A program made the translations under genes and the position numbers. The notes beneath the pieces are model-generated. The model was not told where the DNA came from. It did no database searches and saw only the letters and a program-made list of their open reading frames with translations. A stretch of DNA of 64,000 nt from Pisaster brevispinus (Eukaryota > Echinodermata > Asteroidea > Forcipulatida > Asteriidae): NCBI GenBank assembly GCA_023634235.1, contig JAMKCF010000019.1, positions 248,001 through 312,000 on the forward strand. The letters run 5' to 3'. Positions 44,622 to 56,716 of this stretch are shown here, in pieces; position 1 is the stretch's first letter; each line of letters starts with the position of its first letter.

Positions 44622-47600
44622 CTGTAAAGCCCGTTTCAAGGGCTCCCTCTCCCGTGAGTTTGGGGTCGCTGACGATTCTGTAGGCGATGCGAGCGGCCTG
44701 GATGTTAGGCCCACCCCTTAGAGAAATAGGAAAACAAAAACCAGGGGTAATGGCCCAAAATAAAAGTGCGGTGATTTTGGGAATAAGTCCCGATCTAGGA
44801 GGGCTAGAGAGATGATTTTTTTACCTGACTCTGCCTTAGGTATCCCTGCATCCGAAAATTAGACTTTTACGGCCGTTGCGGGCAGGCTTCATACCGGAAA
44901 AGACCAGCAAGCGGGGACACTCCGAAAGCCCCCCAAAACATCAACTTGATTTTGCTGTAAAAAGACACAAATACAAAATAAGGAGGGTCACATCACCCCC
45001 AGGGCAATATCGAATCTGCACAATTTTAGTACCACTGTAAAGCCCGTTTCAAGGGCTCCCTCTCCCGTGAGTTTGGGGTCGCTGACGATTCTGTAGGCGA
45101 GGCGAGCGGCCTGGATGTTAGGCCTACCCCTAAGAAAAATTGAAAAAAAAAAAAAAAAAAAAAAACCCAGAAGCAAGGTCGTGCCGGCAGGGGTCATGGC
45201 CCAAAATAAAAGTGCGGTGAATTTGGGAATAACTCCCGATCTAGGAGGGCTAGAGGGATGATTTTTTAGCCTGACTCTGCCTTAGGTATCCCTGCATCCG
45301 AAAATTAGACTTTTACGGCCGTTGCGGGCAGGCTTCACACCGGAAGAGACCAGCAAGCGGGGACACTCCGAAAGCCCCGCAAAACATCAACGTGATTTTG
45401 CTGTAAAAAGACACAAATACAAAATAAGGAGGGTCACATCACCCCCAGGGCAATATCGAATCTGCACAATTTTAGTACCACTGTAAAGCCCGTTTCAAGG
45501 GCTCCCTCTCCCGTGAGTTTGGGGTCGCTGACGATTCTGTAGGCGAGGCGAGCGGCCTGGATGTTAGGCCCACCCCTTAGAGAAATAGGAAAACAAAAAC
45601 CAGGGGTAATGGCCCAAAATAAAAGTGCGGTGATTTTGGGAATAAGTCCCGATCTAGGAGGGCTAGAGAGATGATTTTTTTACCTGACTCTGCCTTAGGT
45701 ATCCCTGCATCCGAAAATTAGACTTTTACGGCCGTTGCGGGCAGGCTTCACACCGGAAAAGACCAGCAAGCGGGGACACTCCGAAAGCCCCCCAAAACAT
45801 CAACTTGATTTTGCTGTAAAAAGACACAAATACACAATAAGGAGGGTCACATCACCCCCAGGGCATTATCGAATCTGCACAATTTTAGTACCACTGTAAA
45901 GCCCGTTTCAAGGGCTCCCTCTCCCGTGAGTTTGGGGTCGCTGACGATTCTGTAAGCGAGGCGAGCGGCCTGGATGTTAGGCCTACCCCTAAGAAAAATT
46001 TAAAAAAAAGAAAAGAAAAAAAAAACCCAGAAGCAAGGTCGTGCCGGCAGGGGTCATGGCCCAAAATAAAAGTGCGGTGAATTTGGGAATAACTCCCGAT
46101 CTAGGAGGGCTAGAGGGATGATTTTTTGGCCTGACTCTGCCTTAGGTATCCCTGCATCCGAAAATTAGACTTTTACGGCCGTTGCGGGCAGGCTTCACAC
46201 CGGAAAAGACCAGTAAGCGGGGACACTCCGAAAGCCCCGCAAAACATCAACGTGATTTTGCTGTAAAAAGACACAAATACAAAATAAGGAGGGTCACATC
46301 ACCCCCAGGGCAATATCGAATCTGCACAATTTTAGTACCACTGTAAAGCCCGTTTCAAGGGCTCCCTCTCCCGTGAGTTTGGGGTCGCTGACGATTCTGT
46401 AGGCGATGCGAGCGGCCTGGATGTTAGGCCCACCCCTTAGAGAAATAGGAAAACAAAAACCAGGGGTAATGGCCCAAAATAAAAGTGCGGTGATTTTGGG
46501 AATAAGTCCCGATCTAGGAGGGCTAGAGAGATGATTTTTTTACCTGACTCTGCCTTAGGTATCCCTGCATCCGAAAATTAGACTTTTACGGCCGTTGCGG
46601 GCAGGCTTCATACCGGAAAAGACCAGCAAGCGGGGACACTCCGAAAGCCCCCCAAAACATCAACTTGATTTTGCTGTAAAAAGACACAAATACAAAATAA
46701 GGAGGGTCACATCACCCCCAGGGCAATATCGAATCTGCACAATTTTAGTACCACTGTAAAGCCCGTTTCAAGGGCTCCCTCTCCCGTGAGTTTGGGGTCG
46801 CTGACGATTCTGTAGGCGAGGCGAGCGGCCTGGATGTTAGGCCTACCCCTAAGAAAAATTGAAAAAAAAAAAAAAAAAAAAAAAACCCAGAAGCAAGGTC
46901 GTGCCGGCAGGGGTCATGGCCCAAAATAAAAGTGCGGTGAATTTGGGAATAACTCCCGATCTAGGAGGGCTAGAGGGATGATTTGTTAGCCTGACTCTGC
47001 CTTAGGTATCCCTGCATCCGAAAATTAGACTTTTACGGCCGTTGCGGGCAGGCTTCACACCGGAAGAGACCAGCAAGCGGGGACACTCCGAAAGCCCCGC
47101 AAAACATCAACGTGATTTTGCTGTAAAAAGACACAAATACAAAATAAGGAGGGTCACATCACCCCCAGGGCAATATCGAATCTGCACAATTTTAGTACCA
47201 CTGTAAAGCCCGTTTCAAGGGCTCCCTCTCCCGTGAGTTTGGGGTCGCTGACGATTCTGTAGGCGAGGCGAGCGGCCTGGATGTTAGGCCCACCCCTTAG
47301 AGAAATAGGAAAACAAAAACCAGGGGTAATGGCCCAAAATAAAAGTGCGGTGATTTTGGGAATAAGTCCCGATCTAGGAGGGCTAGAGAGATGATTTTTT
47401 TACCTGACTCTGCCTTAGGTATCCCTGCATCCGAAAATTAGACTTTTACGGCCGTTGCGGGCAGGCTTCACACCGGAAAAGACCAGCAAGCGGGGACACT
47501 CCGAAAACCCCCCAAAACATCAACTTGATTTTGCTGTAAAAAGACACAAATACACAATAAGGAGGGTCACATCACCCCCAGGGCATTATCGAATCTGCAC

Positions 47601-48060
47601 AATTTTAGTACCACTGTAAAGCCCGTTTCAAGGGCTCCCTCTCCCGTGAGTTTGGGGTCGCTGACGATTCTGTAAGCGAGGCGAGCGGCCTGGATGTTAG
47701 GCCTACCCCTAAGAAAAATTTAAAAAAAAGAAAAGAAAAAAAAAACCCAGAAGCAAGGTCGTGCCGGCAGGGGTCATGGCCCAAAATAAAAGTGCGGTGA
47801 ATTTGGGAATAACTCCCGATCTAGGAGGGCTAGAGGGATGATTTTTTGGCCTGACTCTGCCTTAGGTATCCCTGCATCCGAAAATTAGACTTTTACGGCC
47901 GTTGCGGGCAGGCTTCACACCGGAAAAGACCAGCAAGCGGGGACACTCCGAAAGCCCCGCAAAACATCAACGTGATTTTGCTGTAAAAAGACACAAATAC
48001 AAAATAAGGAGGGTCACATCACCCCCAGGGCAATATCGAATCTGCACAATTTTAGTACCA
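44622..48060 (+). repeat. 1719-bp tandem duplication of A-B-A-B
   Basis: Units 44622 (A), 45035 (B), 45481 (A), 45894 (B) repeat as 46341 (A), 46754 (B), 47201 (A), 47614 (B) at an offset of 1719-1720 bp. Shared private variants are AGGCGATGCGAGCGG, CTTCATACCGG, TTAGCCTGACTC with CCGGAAGAGACC, TACACAATAAGG with GGGCATTATCG, and TGTAAGCGAGG with AATTTAAAAAAAAGAAAAG. The few differences include GATTTGTTAGCC at 46982 against GATTTTTTAGCC at 45260. Confidence 0.94.
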
Positions 48061-49778
48061 CTGTAAAGCCCGTTTCAAGGGCTCCCTCTCCCGTGAGTTT
48101 GGGGTCGCTGACGATTCTGTAGGCGAGGCGAGCGGCCTGGATGTTAGGCCTACCCCTTAGAGAAATAGGAAAACAAAAACCAGGGGTAATGGCCCAAAAT
48201 AAAAGTGCGGTGATTTTGGGAATAAGTCCCGATCTAGGAGGGCTAGAGAGATGAATTTTTTACCTGACTCTGCTTTAGGTATCCCTGCATCTGAAAAGTA
48301 TACTTTTACGGCCGTTGCGGGCAGGCTTCACACCGGAAAAGACCAGCAAGCGGGGACACTCCGAAAGCCCCCCAAAACATCAACTTGATTTTGCTGTAAA
48401 AAGACACAAATACAAAATAAGGAGGGTCACATCACCCCCAGGGCAATATCGAATCTGCACAATTTTAGTACCACTGTAAAACCCGTTTCAAGGGCTCCCT
48501 CTCCCGTCAGTTTGGGGTCGCTGACGATTCTGTACGCGAGGCAAGCGGCCTGGATGTAAGGCCTACCCCTAAGAAAAATTGAAAAAAAAAAAAAAAAAAA
48601 AAAAAACAGAAGCAAGGTCGTGCCGGCAGGGGTCATGGCCCAAAAAAAAAGTGCGGTGAATTTGGGAATAACTCCCGATCTATGAGGGCTAGAGGGATGA
48701 TTTGTTGGCCTGACTCTGCCTTAGGTATCCCTGCATCCGAAAATTAGACTTTTACGGCCGTTGCGGGCAGGCTTCACACCGGAAAAGACCAGCAAGCGGG
48801 GACACTCCGAAAGCCCCGCAAAACATCAACGTGATTTTGCTGTAAAAAGACACAAATACAAAATAAGGAGGGTCACATCACCCCCAGGGCAATATCGAAT
48901 CTGCACAATTTTAGTACCACTGTAAAGCCCGTTTCAAGGGCTCCCTCTCCCGTGAGTTTGGGGTCGCTGACGATTCTGTAGGCGAGGCGAGCGGCCTGGA
49001 TGTTAGGCCTACCCCTAAGAAAAATTGAAAAAAAAAAAAAAAAAAAAAAAACAGAAGCAAGGTCGTGCCGGCAGGGGTCATGGCCCAAAATAAAAGTGCG
49101 GTGAATTTGGGAATAACTCCCGATCTAGGAGGGCTAGAGGGATAATTTTTTAGCCTGACTCTGCCTTAGGTATCCCTGCATCCGACAATTAGACTTTTAC
49201 GGCCGTTGCGGGCAGGCTTCACACCGGAAGAGACCAGCAAGCGGGGACACTCCGAAAGCCCCGCAAAACATCAACGTGATTTTGCTGTAAAAAGACACAA
49301 ATACAAAATAAGGAGGGTCACATCACCCCCAGGGCAATATCGAATCTGCACAATTTTAGTACCACTGTAAAGCCCGTTTCAAGGGCTCCCTCTCCCGTGA
49401 GTTTGGGGTCGCTGACGATTCTGTAGGCGAGGCGAGCGGCCTGGATGTTAGGCCCACCCCTTAGAGAAATAGGAAAACAAAAACCAGGGGTAATGGCCCA
49501 AAATAAAAGTGCTTTGATTTTGGGAATAAGTCCCGATCTAGGAGGGCTAGAGAGATGATTTTTTTACCTGACTCTGCCTTAGGTATCCCTGCATCTGAAA
49601 AGTAAACTTTTACGGCCGTTGCGGGCAGGCTTCACACCGGAAAAGACCAGCAAGCGGGGACACTCCGAAAGCCCCCCAAAACATCAACTTGATTTTGCTG
49701 TAAAAAAGACACAAATACAAAATAAGGAGGGTCACATCACCCCCAGGGCAATATCGAATCTGCACAATTTTAGTACCA
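48061..49778 (+). repeat. Array segment: A-B-B-A
   Basis: Unit starts are 48061 (A), 48474 (B), 48920 (B) and 49365 (A). The A units have altered ends (GAAAAGTATAC, GAAAAGTAAAC). The last A has an extra A (TGTAAAAAAGACAC). No gene is seen. Confidence 0.92.
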
Positions 49779-50320
49779 CTGTAAAGCCCGTTTCAAGGGA
49801 TCCCTCTCCCGTGAGTTTGGGGTTGCTGACGATTCTGTAGGCGAGGCGAGCGGCCTGGATGTTAGGCCTACCCCTAAGAAAAATTGAAAAAAAAAAAAAA
49901 AAAAAAAAAAAACAGAAGCAAGGTCGTGCCGGCAGGGGTCATGGCCCAAAATAAAAGTGCGGTGAATTTGGGAATAACTCCCGATCTAGGAGGGCTAGAG
50001 GGATGATTTTTTGGCCTGACTCTGCCTTAGGTATCCCTGCCCAAAATAAAAGTGCGGTGATTTTGGGAATAAGTCCCGATCTAGGAGGGCTAGAGAGATG
50101 ATTTTTTTACCTGACTCTGCCTTAGGTATCCCTGCATCCGAAAATTAGACTTTTACGGCCGTTGCGGGCAGGCTTCACACCGGAAAAGACCAGCAAGAGG
50201 GGACACTCCGAAAGCCCCCCAAAACATCAACTTGATTTTGCTGTAAAAAGACACAAATACAAAATAAGGAGGGTCACATCACCCCCAGGGCAATATCGAA
50301 TCTGCACAATTTTAGTACCA
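49779..50320 (+). repeat. Composite unit B left + A right (542 bp), copy 2
   Basis: It has the same junction as the composite at 26989, at 50040/50041. Its A part has AAGAGGGGACACTCC, as in all five composites. Confidence 0.93.
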
Positions 50321-51211
50321 CTGTAAAGCCCGTTTCAAGGGCTCCCTCTCCCGTGAGTTTGGGGTCGCTGACGATTCTGTAGGCGAGGCGAGCGGCCTGG
50401 ATGTTAGGCCTACCCCTAAGAAAAGTTGGAAAAAAAAAAAAAAAAAAAAACCCAGAAGCAAGGTCGTGCCGGCAGGGGTCATGGCCCAAAATAAAAGTGC
50501 GGTGAATTTGGGAATAACTCCCGATCTAGGAGGGCTAGAGGGATGATTTGTTGGCCTGACTCTGCCTTAGGTATCCCTGCATCCGAAAATTAGACTTTTA
50601 CGGCCGTTGCGGGCAGGCTTCACACCGGAAAAGACCAGCAAGCGGGGACACTCCGAAAGCCCCGCAAAACATCAACGTGATTTTGCTGTAAAAAGACACA
50701 CATACAAAATAAGGAGGGTCACATCACCACCAGGGCAATATCGAATCTGCACAATTTTAGTACCACTGTAAAGCCCGTTTCAAGGGCTCCCTCTCCCGTG
50801 AGTTTGGGGTCGCTGACGATTCTGTAGGCGAGGCGAGCGGCCTGGATGTTAGGCCTACCCCTAAGAAAAATTGAAAAAAAAAAAAAAAAAAAAAAACCCA
50901 CAAGCAAGGTCGTGCCGGCAGGGGTCATGGCCCAAAATAAAAGTGCGGTGAATTTGGGAATAACTCCCGATCTAGGAGGGCTAGAGGGATGATTTGTTGG
51001 CCTGACTCTGCCTTAGGTATCCCTGCATCCGAAAATTAGACTTTTACGGCCGTTGCGGGCAGGCTTCACACCGGAAAAGACCAGCAAGCGGGGACACTCC
51101 GAAAGCCCCCCAAAACATCAACTTGATTTTGCTGTAAAAAGACACAAATACAAAATAAGGAGGGTCACATCACCCCCAGGGCAAAATCGAATCTGCACAA
51201 TTTTAGTACCA

Positions 51212-51750
51212 CTGTAAAGCCCGTTTCAAGGGCTCCCTCTCCCGTGAGTTTGGGGTTGCTGACGATTCTGTAGGCGAGGCGAGCGGCCTGGATGTTAGGC
51301 CTACCCCTAAGAAAAATTGAAAAAAAAAAAAAAAAAAAAAAACAGAAGCAAGGTCGTGCCGGCAGGGGTCATGGCCCAAAATAAAAGTGCGGTGAATTTT
51401 GGAATAACTCCCGATCTAGGAGGGCTAGAGGGATGATTTTTTGGCCTGACTCTGCCTTAGGTATCCCTGCCCAAAATAAAAGTGCGGTGATTTTGGGAAT
51501 AAGTCCCGATCTAGGAGGGCTAGAGAGATGATTTTTTTACCTGACTCTGCCTTAGGTATCCCTGCATCCGAAAATTAGACTTTTACGGCCGTTGCGGGCA
51601 GGCTTCACACCGGAAAAGACCAGCAAGAGGGGACACTCCGAAAGCCCCCCAAAACATCAACTTGATTTTGCTGTAAAAAGACACAAATACAAAATAAGGA
51701 GGGTCACATCACCCCCAGGGCAATATCGAATCTGCACAATTTTAGTACCA
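51212..51750 (+). repeat. Composite unit B left + A right (539 bp), copy 3
   Basis: Junction at 51470/51471. It has GAATTTTGGAATAAC for GAATTTGGGAATAAC. Its length differs from the other copies mostly in the A-tract. Confidence 0.93.
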
Positions 51751-53917
51751 CTGTAAAGCCCGTTTCAAGGGCTCCCTCTCCCGTGAGTTTGGGGTCGCTG
51801 ACGATTCTGTAGGCGAGGCGAGCGGCCTGGATGTTAGGCCTACCCCTAAGAAAAATTGGAAAAAAAAAAGAAAAAAAAAAACCCAGAAGCAAGGTCGTGC
51901 CGGCAGGGGTCATGGCCCAAAATAAAAGTGCGGTGAATTTGGGAATAACTCCCGATCTAGGAGGGCTAGAGGGATGATTTGTTGGCCTGACTCTGCCTTA
52001 GGTATCCCTGCATCCGAAAATTAGACTTTTACGGCCGTTGCGGGCAGGCTTCACACCGGAAAAGACCAGCAAGCGGGGACACTCCGAAAGCCCCGCAAAA
52101 CATCAACGTGATTTTGCTGTAAAAAGACACAAATACAAAATAAGGAGGGTCACATCACCCCCAGGGCAATATCGAATCTGCACAATTTTAGTACCACTGT
52201 AAAGCCCGTTTCAAGGGCTCCCTCTCCCGTGAGTTTGGGGTCGCTGACGATTCTGTAGGCGAGGCGAGCGGCCTGGATGTTAGGCCTACCCCTAAGAAAA
52301 ATTGAAAAAAAAAAAAAAAAAAAAAAAAACCCAGAAGCAAGGTCGTGCCGGCAGGGGTCATGGCCAAAAATAAAAGTGCGGTGAATTTGGGAATAACTCC
52401 CGATCTAGGAGGGCTAGAGGGATGATTTGTTGGCCTGACTCTGCCTTAGGTATCCCTGCATCCGAAAATTAGACTTTTACGGCCGTTGCGGGCAGGCTTC
52501 ACACCGGAAAAGACCAGCAAGCGGGGACACTCCGAAAGCCCCGCAAAACATCAACGTGATTTTGCTGTAAAAAGACACAAATACAAAATAAGGAGGGTCA
52601 CATCACCCCCAGGGCAATATCGAATCTGCACAATTTTAGAACCACTGTAAAGCCCGTTTCAAGGGCTCCCTCTCCCGTGAGTTTGGGGTCGCTGACGATT
52701 CTGTAGGCGAGGCGAGCGGCCTGGATGTTAGGCCTACCCCTAAGAAAAATTGAAAAAAAAACAAACAAAACAAAAACCCAGAAGCAAGGTCGTGCCGGCA
52801 GGGGTCATGGCCCAAAATAAAAGTGCGGTGAATTTGGGAATAACTCCCGATCTAGGAGGGCTAGAGGGATGATTTTTTGGCCTGACTCTGCCTTAGGTAT
52901 CCCTGCATCCGAAAATTTGACTTTTACGGCCGTTGCGGGCAGGCTGCACACCGGAAAAGACCAGCAAGCGGGGACACTCCGAAAGCCCCCCAAAACATCA
53001 ACGTGATTTTGCTGTAAAAAGACACAAATACAAAATAAGGAGGGTCACATCACCCCCAGGGCAATATCGAATCTGCACAATTTTAGTACCACTGTAAAGC
53101 CCGTTTCAAGGGCTCCCTCTCCCGTGAGTTTGGGGTCGCTGACGATTCTGTAGGCGAGGCGAGCGGCCTGGATGTTAGGCCCACCCCTTAGAGAAATAGG
53201 AAAACAAAAACCAGGGGTAATGACCCAAAACAAAAGTGCTGTGATTTTGGGAATAAGTCCCGATCAAGGAGGGCTAGAGAGATGATTTTTTGGCCTGACT
53301 CTGCCTTAGGTATCCCTGCATCCGAAAATTAGACTTTTACGGCCGTTCCGGGCAGGCTTCACACCGGAAAAGACCAGCAAGCGGGGACACTCCGAAAGCC
53401 CCGCAAAACATCAACGTGATTTTGATGTAAAAAGACACAAATACAAAATAAGGAGGGTCACATCACCCCCAAGGCAATATCGAATCTGCACAATTGTAGT
53501 ACCACTGTAAAGCCCGTTTCAAGGGCTCCCTCTCCCGTGAGTTTGGGGTCGCTGACGATTCTGTAGGCGAGGCGAGCGGCTTGGATGTTAGGCCCTCCCC
53601 TTAGAGAAATAGGAAAACAAAAACCAGGGGTAATGGCCCAAAATAAAAGTGCGGTGATTTTGGGAATAAGTCCCGATCTAGGAGGGCTAGAGAGATGATT
53701 TTTTTACCTGACTCTGCCTTAGGTATCCCTGCATCCGAAAATTAGACTTTTACGGCCGTTGCGGGCAGGCTTCACACCGGAAAAGACCAGCAAGCGCGGA
53801 CACTCCGAAAGCCCCCCAAAACATCAACTTGATTTTGCTGTAAAAAGACACAAATACAAAATAAGGAGGGTCACATCACCCCCAGGGCAATATCGAATCT
53901 GCACAATTTTAGTACCA

Positions 53918-54458
53918 CTGTAAAGCCCGTTTCAAGGGCTCCCTCTCCCGTGAGTTTGGGGTTGCTGACGATTCTGTAGGCGAGGCGAGCGGCCTGGATG
54001 TTAGGCCTACCCCTAAGAAAAATTGAAAAAAAAAAAAAAAAAAAAAAAAACAGAAGCAAGGTCGTGCCGGCAGGGGTCATGGCCCAAAATAAAAGTGCGG
54101 TGAATTTGGGAATAACTCCCGATCTAGGAGGGCTAGAGGGATGATTTTTTGGCCTGACTCTGCCTTAGGTATCCCTGCCCAAAATAAAAGTGCGGTGATT
54201 TTGGGAATAAGTCCCGATCTAGGAGGGCTAGAGAGATGATTTTTTTACCTGACTCTGCCTTAGGTATCCCTGCATCCGAAAATTAGACTTTTACGGCCGT
54301 TGCGGGCAGGCTTCACACCGGAAAAGACCAGCAAGAGGGGACACTCCGAAAGCCCCCCAAAACATCAACTTGATTTTGCTGTAAAAAGACACAAATACAA
54401 AATAAGGAGGGTCACATCACCCCCAGGGCAATATCGAATCTGCACAATTTTAGTACCA
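53918..54458 (+). repeat. Composite unit B left + A right (541 bp), copy 4
   Basis: Junction at 54178/54179 within CTGCCCAAAAT. Confidence 0.93.
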
Positions 54459-55730
54459 CTGTAAAGCCCGTTTCAAGGGCTCCCTCTCCCGTGAGTTTGG
54501 GGTCGCTGACGATTCTGTAGGCGAGGCGAGCGGCCTGGATGTTAGGCCTACCCCTAAGAAAAATTGAAAAAAAAAAAAAAAAAAAACAACCCAGAAGCAA
54601 GGTCGTGCCGGCAGCGGTCATGGCCCAAAATAAAAGTGCGGTGAATTTGGGAATAAGTCCCGATCTAGGAGGGCTAGAGAGATGATTGTTTTACCTGACT
54701 CTGCCTTAGGTATCCCTGCATCCGAAAATTAGACTTTTACGGCCGTTGAGGGCTGGCTTCACACCGGAAAAGACCAGCAAGCGGGGACACTCCGAAAGCC
54801 CCCCAAAACATCAACGTGATTTTGCTGTAAAAAGACACAAATACAAAATAAGGAGGGTCACATCACCCCCAGGGCAATATCGAATCTGCACAATTTTAGT
54901 ACCACTGTAAAGCCCGTTTCAAGGGCTCCCTCTCCCGTGAGTTTGGGGTCGCTGACGATTCTGTAGGCGAGGCGAGCGGCCTGGATGTTAGGCCCACCCC
55001 TTAGAGAAATAGGAAAACAAAAACCAGGGGTAATGGCCCAAAACAAAAGTGCTGTGATTTTGGGAATAAGTCCCGATCAAGGAGGGCTAGAAAGATGATT
55101 TTTTGGCCTGACTCTGCCTTAGGTATCCCTGCATCCGAAAATTAGACTTTTACGGCCGTTGCGGGCAGGCTTCACACCGGAAAAGACCAGCAAGCGGGGA
55201 CACTCCGAAAGCCCCGCAAAACATCAACGTGATTTTGATGTAAAAAGACACAAATACAAAATAAGGAGGGTCACATCACCCCCAAGGCAATTTGGAATCT
55301 GCACAATTGTAGTACCACTGTAAAGCCCGTTTCAAGGGCTCCCTCTCCCGTGAGTTTGGGGTTGCTGACGATTCTGTAGGCGAGGCGAGCGGCCTGGATG
55401 TTAGGCCCTCCCCTTAGAGAAATAGGAAAACAAAAACCAGGGGTAATGGCCCAAAATAAAAGTGCGGTGATTTTGGGAATAAGTCCCGATCTAGGAGGGC
55501 TAGAGAGATTATTTTTTTACCTGACTCTGCCTTAGGTATCCCTGCATCCGAAAATTAGACTTTTACGGCCGTTGCGGGCAGGCTTCACACCGGAAAAGAC
55601 CAGCAAGCGCGGACATTCCGAAAGCCCCCCAAAACATCAACTTGATTTTGCTGTAAAAAGACACAAATACAAAATAAGGAGGGTCACATCACCCCCAGGG
55701 CAATATCGAATCTGCACAATTTTAGTACCA

Positions 55731-56270
55731 CTGTAAAGCCCGTTTCAAGGGCTCCCTCTCCCGTGAGTTTGGGGTTGCTGACGATTCTGTAGGCGAGGCG
55801 AGCGGCCTGGATGTTAGGCCTACCCCTAAGAAAAATTGAAAAAAAACAAAAAAAAAAAACAACAGAAGCAAGGTCGTGCCGGCAGGGGTCATGGCCCAAA
55901 ATAAAAGTGCGGTGAATTTGGGAATAACTCCCGATCTAGGAGGGCTAGAGGGATGATTTTTTGGCCTGACTCTGCCTTAGGTATCCCTGCCCAAAATAAA
56001 AGTGCGGTGATTTTGGGAATAAGTCCCGATCTAGGAGGGCTAGAGAGATGATTTTTTTACCTGACTCTGCCTTAGGTATCCCTGCATCCGAAAATTAGAC
56101 TTTTACGGCCGTTGCGGGCAGGCTTCACACCGGAAAAGACCAGCAAGAGGGGACACTCCGAAAGCCCCCCAAAACATCAACTTGATTTTGCTGTAAAAAG
56201 ACACAAATACAAAATAAGGAGGGTCACATCACCCCCAGGGCAATATCGAATCTGCACAATTTTAGTACCA
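55731..56270 (+). repeat. Composite unit B left + A right (540 bp), copy 5
   Basis: Junction at 55990/55991. The A-tract is broken by C at two places, unlike the pure tract of copy 4. Confidence 0.93.
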
Positions 56271-56716
56271 CTGTAAAGCCCGTTTCAAGGGCTCCCTCTC
56301 CCGTGAGTTTGGGGTCGCTGACGATTCTGTAGGCGAGGCGAGCGGCCTGGATGTTAGGCCTACCCCTAAGAAAAATTGAAAAAAAACAAACAAAACAAAA
56401 ACCCAGAAGCAAGGTCGTGCCGGCAGGGGTCATGGCCCAAAATAAAAGTGCGGTGAATTTGGGAATAACTCCCGATCTAGGAGGGCTAGAGGGATGATTT
56501 TTTGGCCTGACTCTGCCTTAGGTATCCCTGCATCCGAAAATTAGACTTTTACGGCCGTTGCGGGCAGGCTTCACACCGGAAAAGACCAGCAAGCGGGGAC
56601 ACTCCGAAAGCCCCCCAAAACATCAACTTGATTTTGCTGTGAAAAGACACAAATACAAAATAAGGAGGGTCACATCACCCCCAGGGCAATATCGAATCTG
56701 CACAATTTTAGTACCA

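Larger units (their letters stand above)
49779..53091 (+). repeat. Array segment: composite-B-B-composite-B-B-B
   Basis: Unit starts are 49779 (composite, 542 bp), 50321 (B), 50766 (B), 51212 (composite, 539 bp), 51751 (B), 52197 (B) and 52645 (B). Both composites join GGTATCCCTGC to CCAAAATAAAAG (50040/50041 and 51470/51471) and are followed by B units with a changed spacer (TTGGAAAA). GATTTGTTGGCC is shared by several B units here and at 27530. The module composite-B-B repeats at a 1433-bp offset. No gene is seen. Confidence 0.92.
53092..56716 (+). repeat. Two tandem copies of the 1.81-kb higher-order unit (A-A-composite-B)
   Basis: Unit starts are 53092 (A), 53505 (A), 53918 (composite), 54459 (B) and again 54905 (A), 55318 (A), 55731 (composite), 56271 (B). 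The periods are 1813 and 1812 bp. The first A has GTGCTGTGATTTTGG, CCCGATCAAGG and GATTTTGATGTAAAAAG; the second A has CCCTCCCCTTAGAG and AAGCGCGGAC. The same four-unit series stands alone at 26163-27976. Confidence 0.94.
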
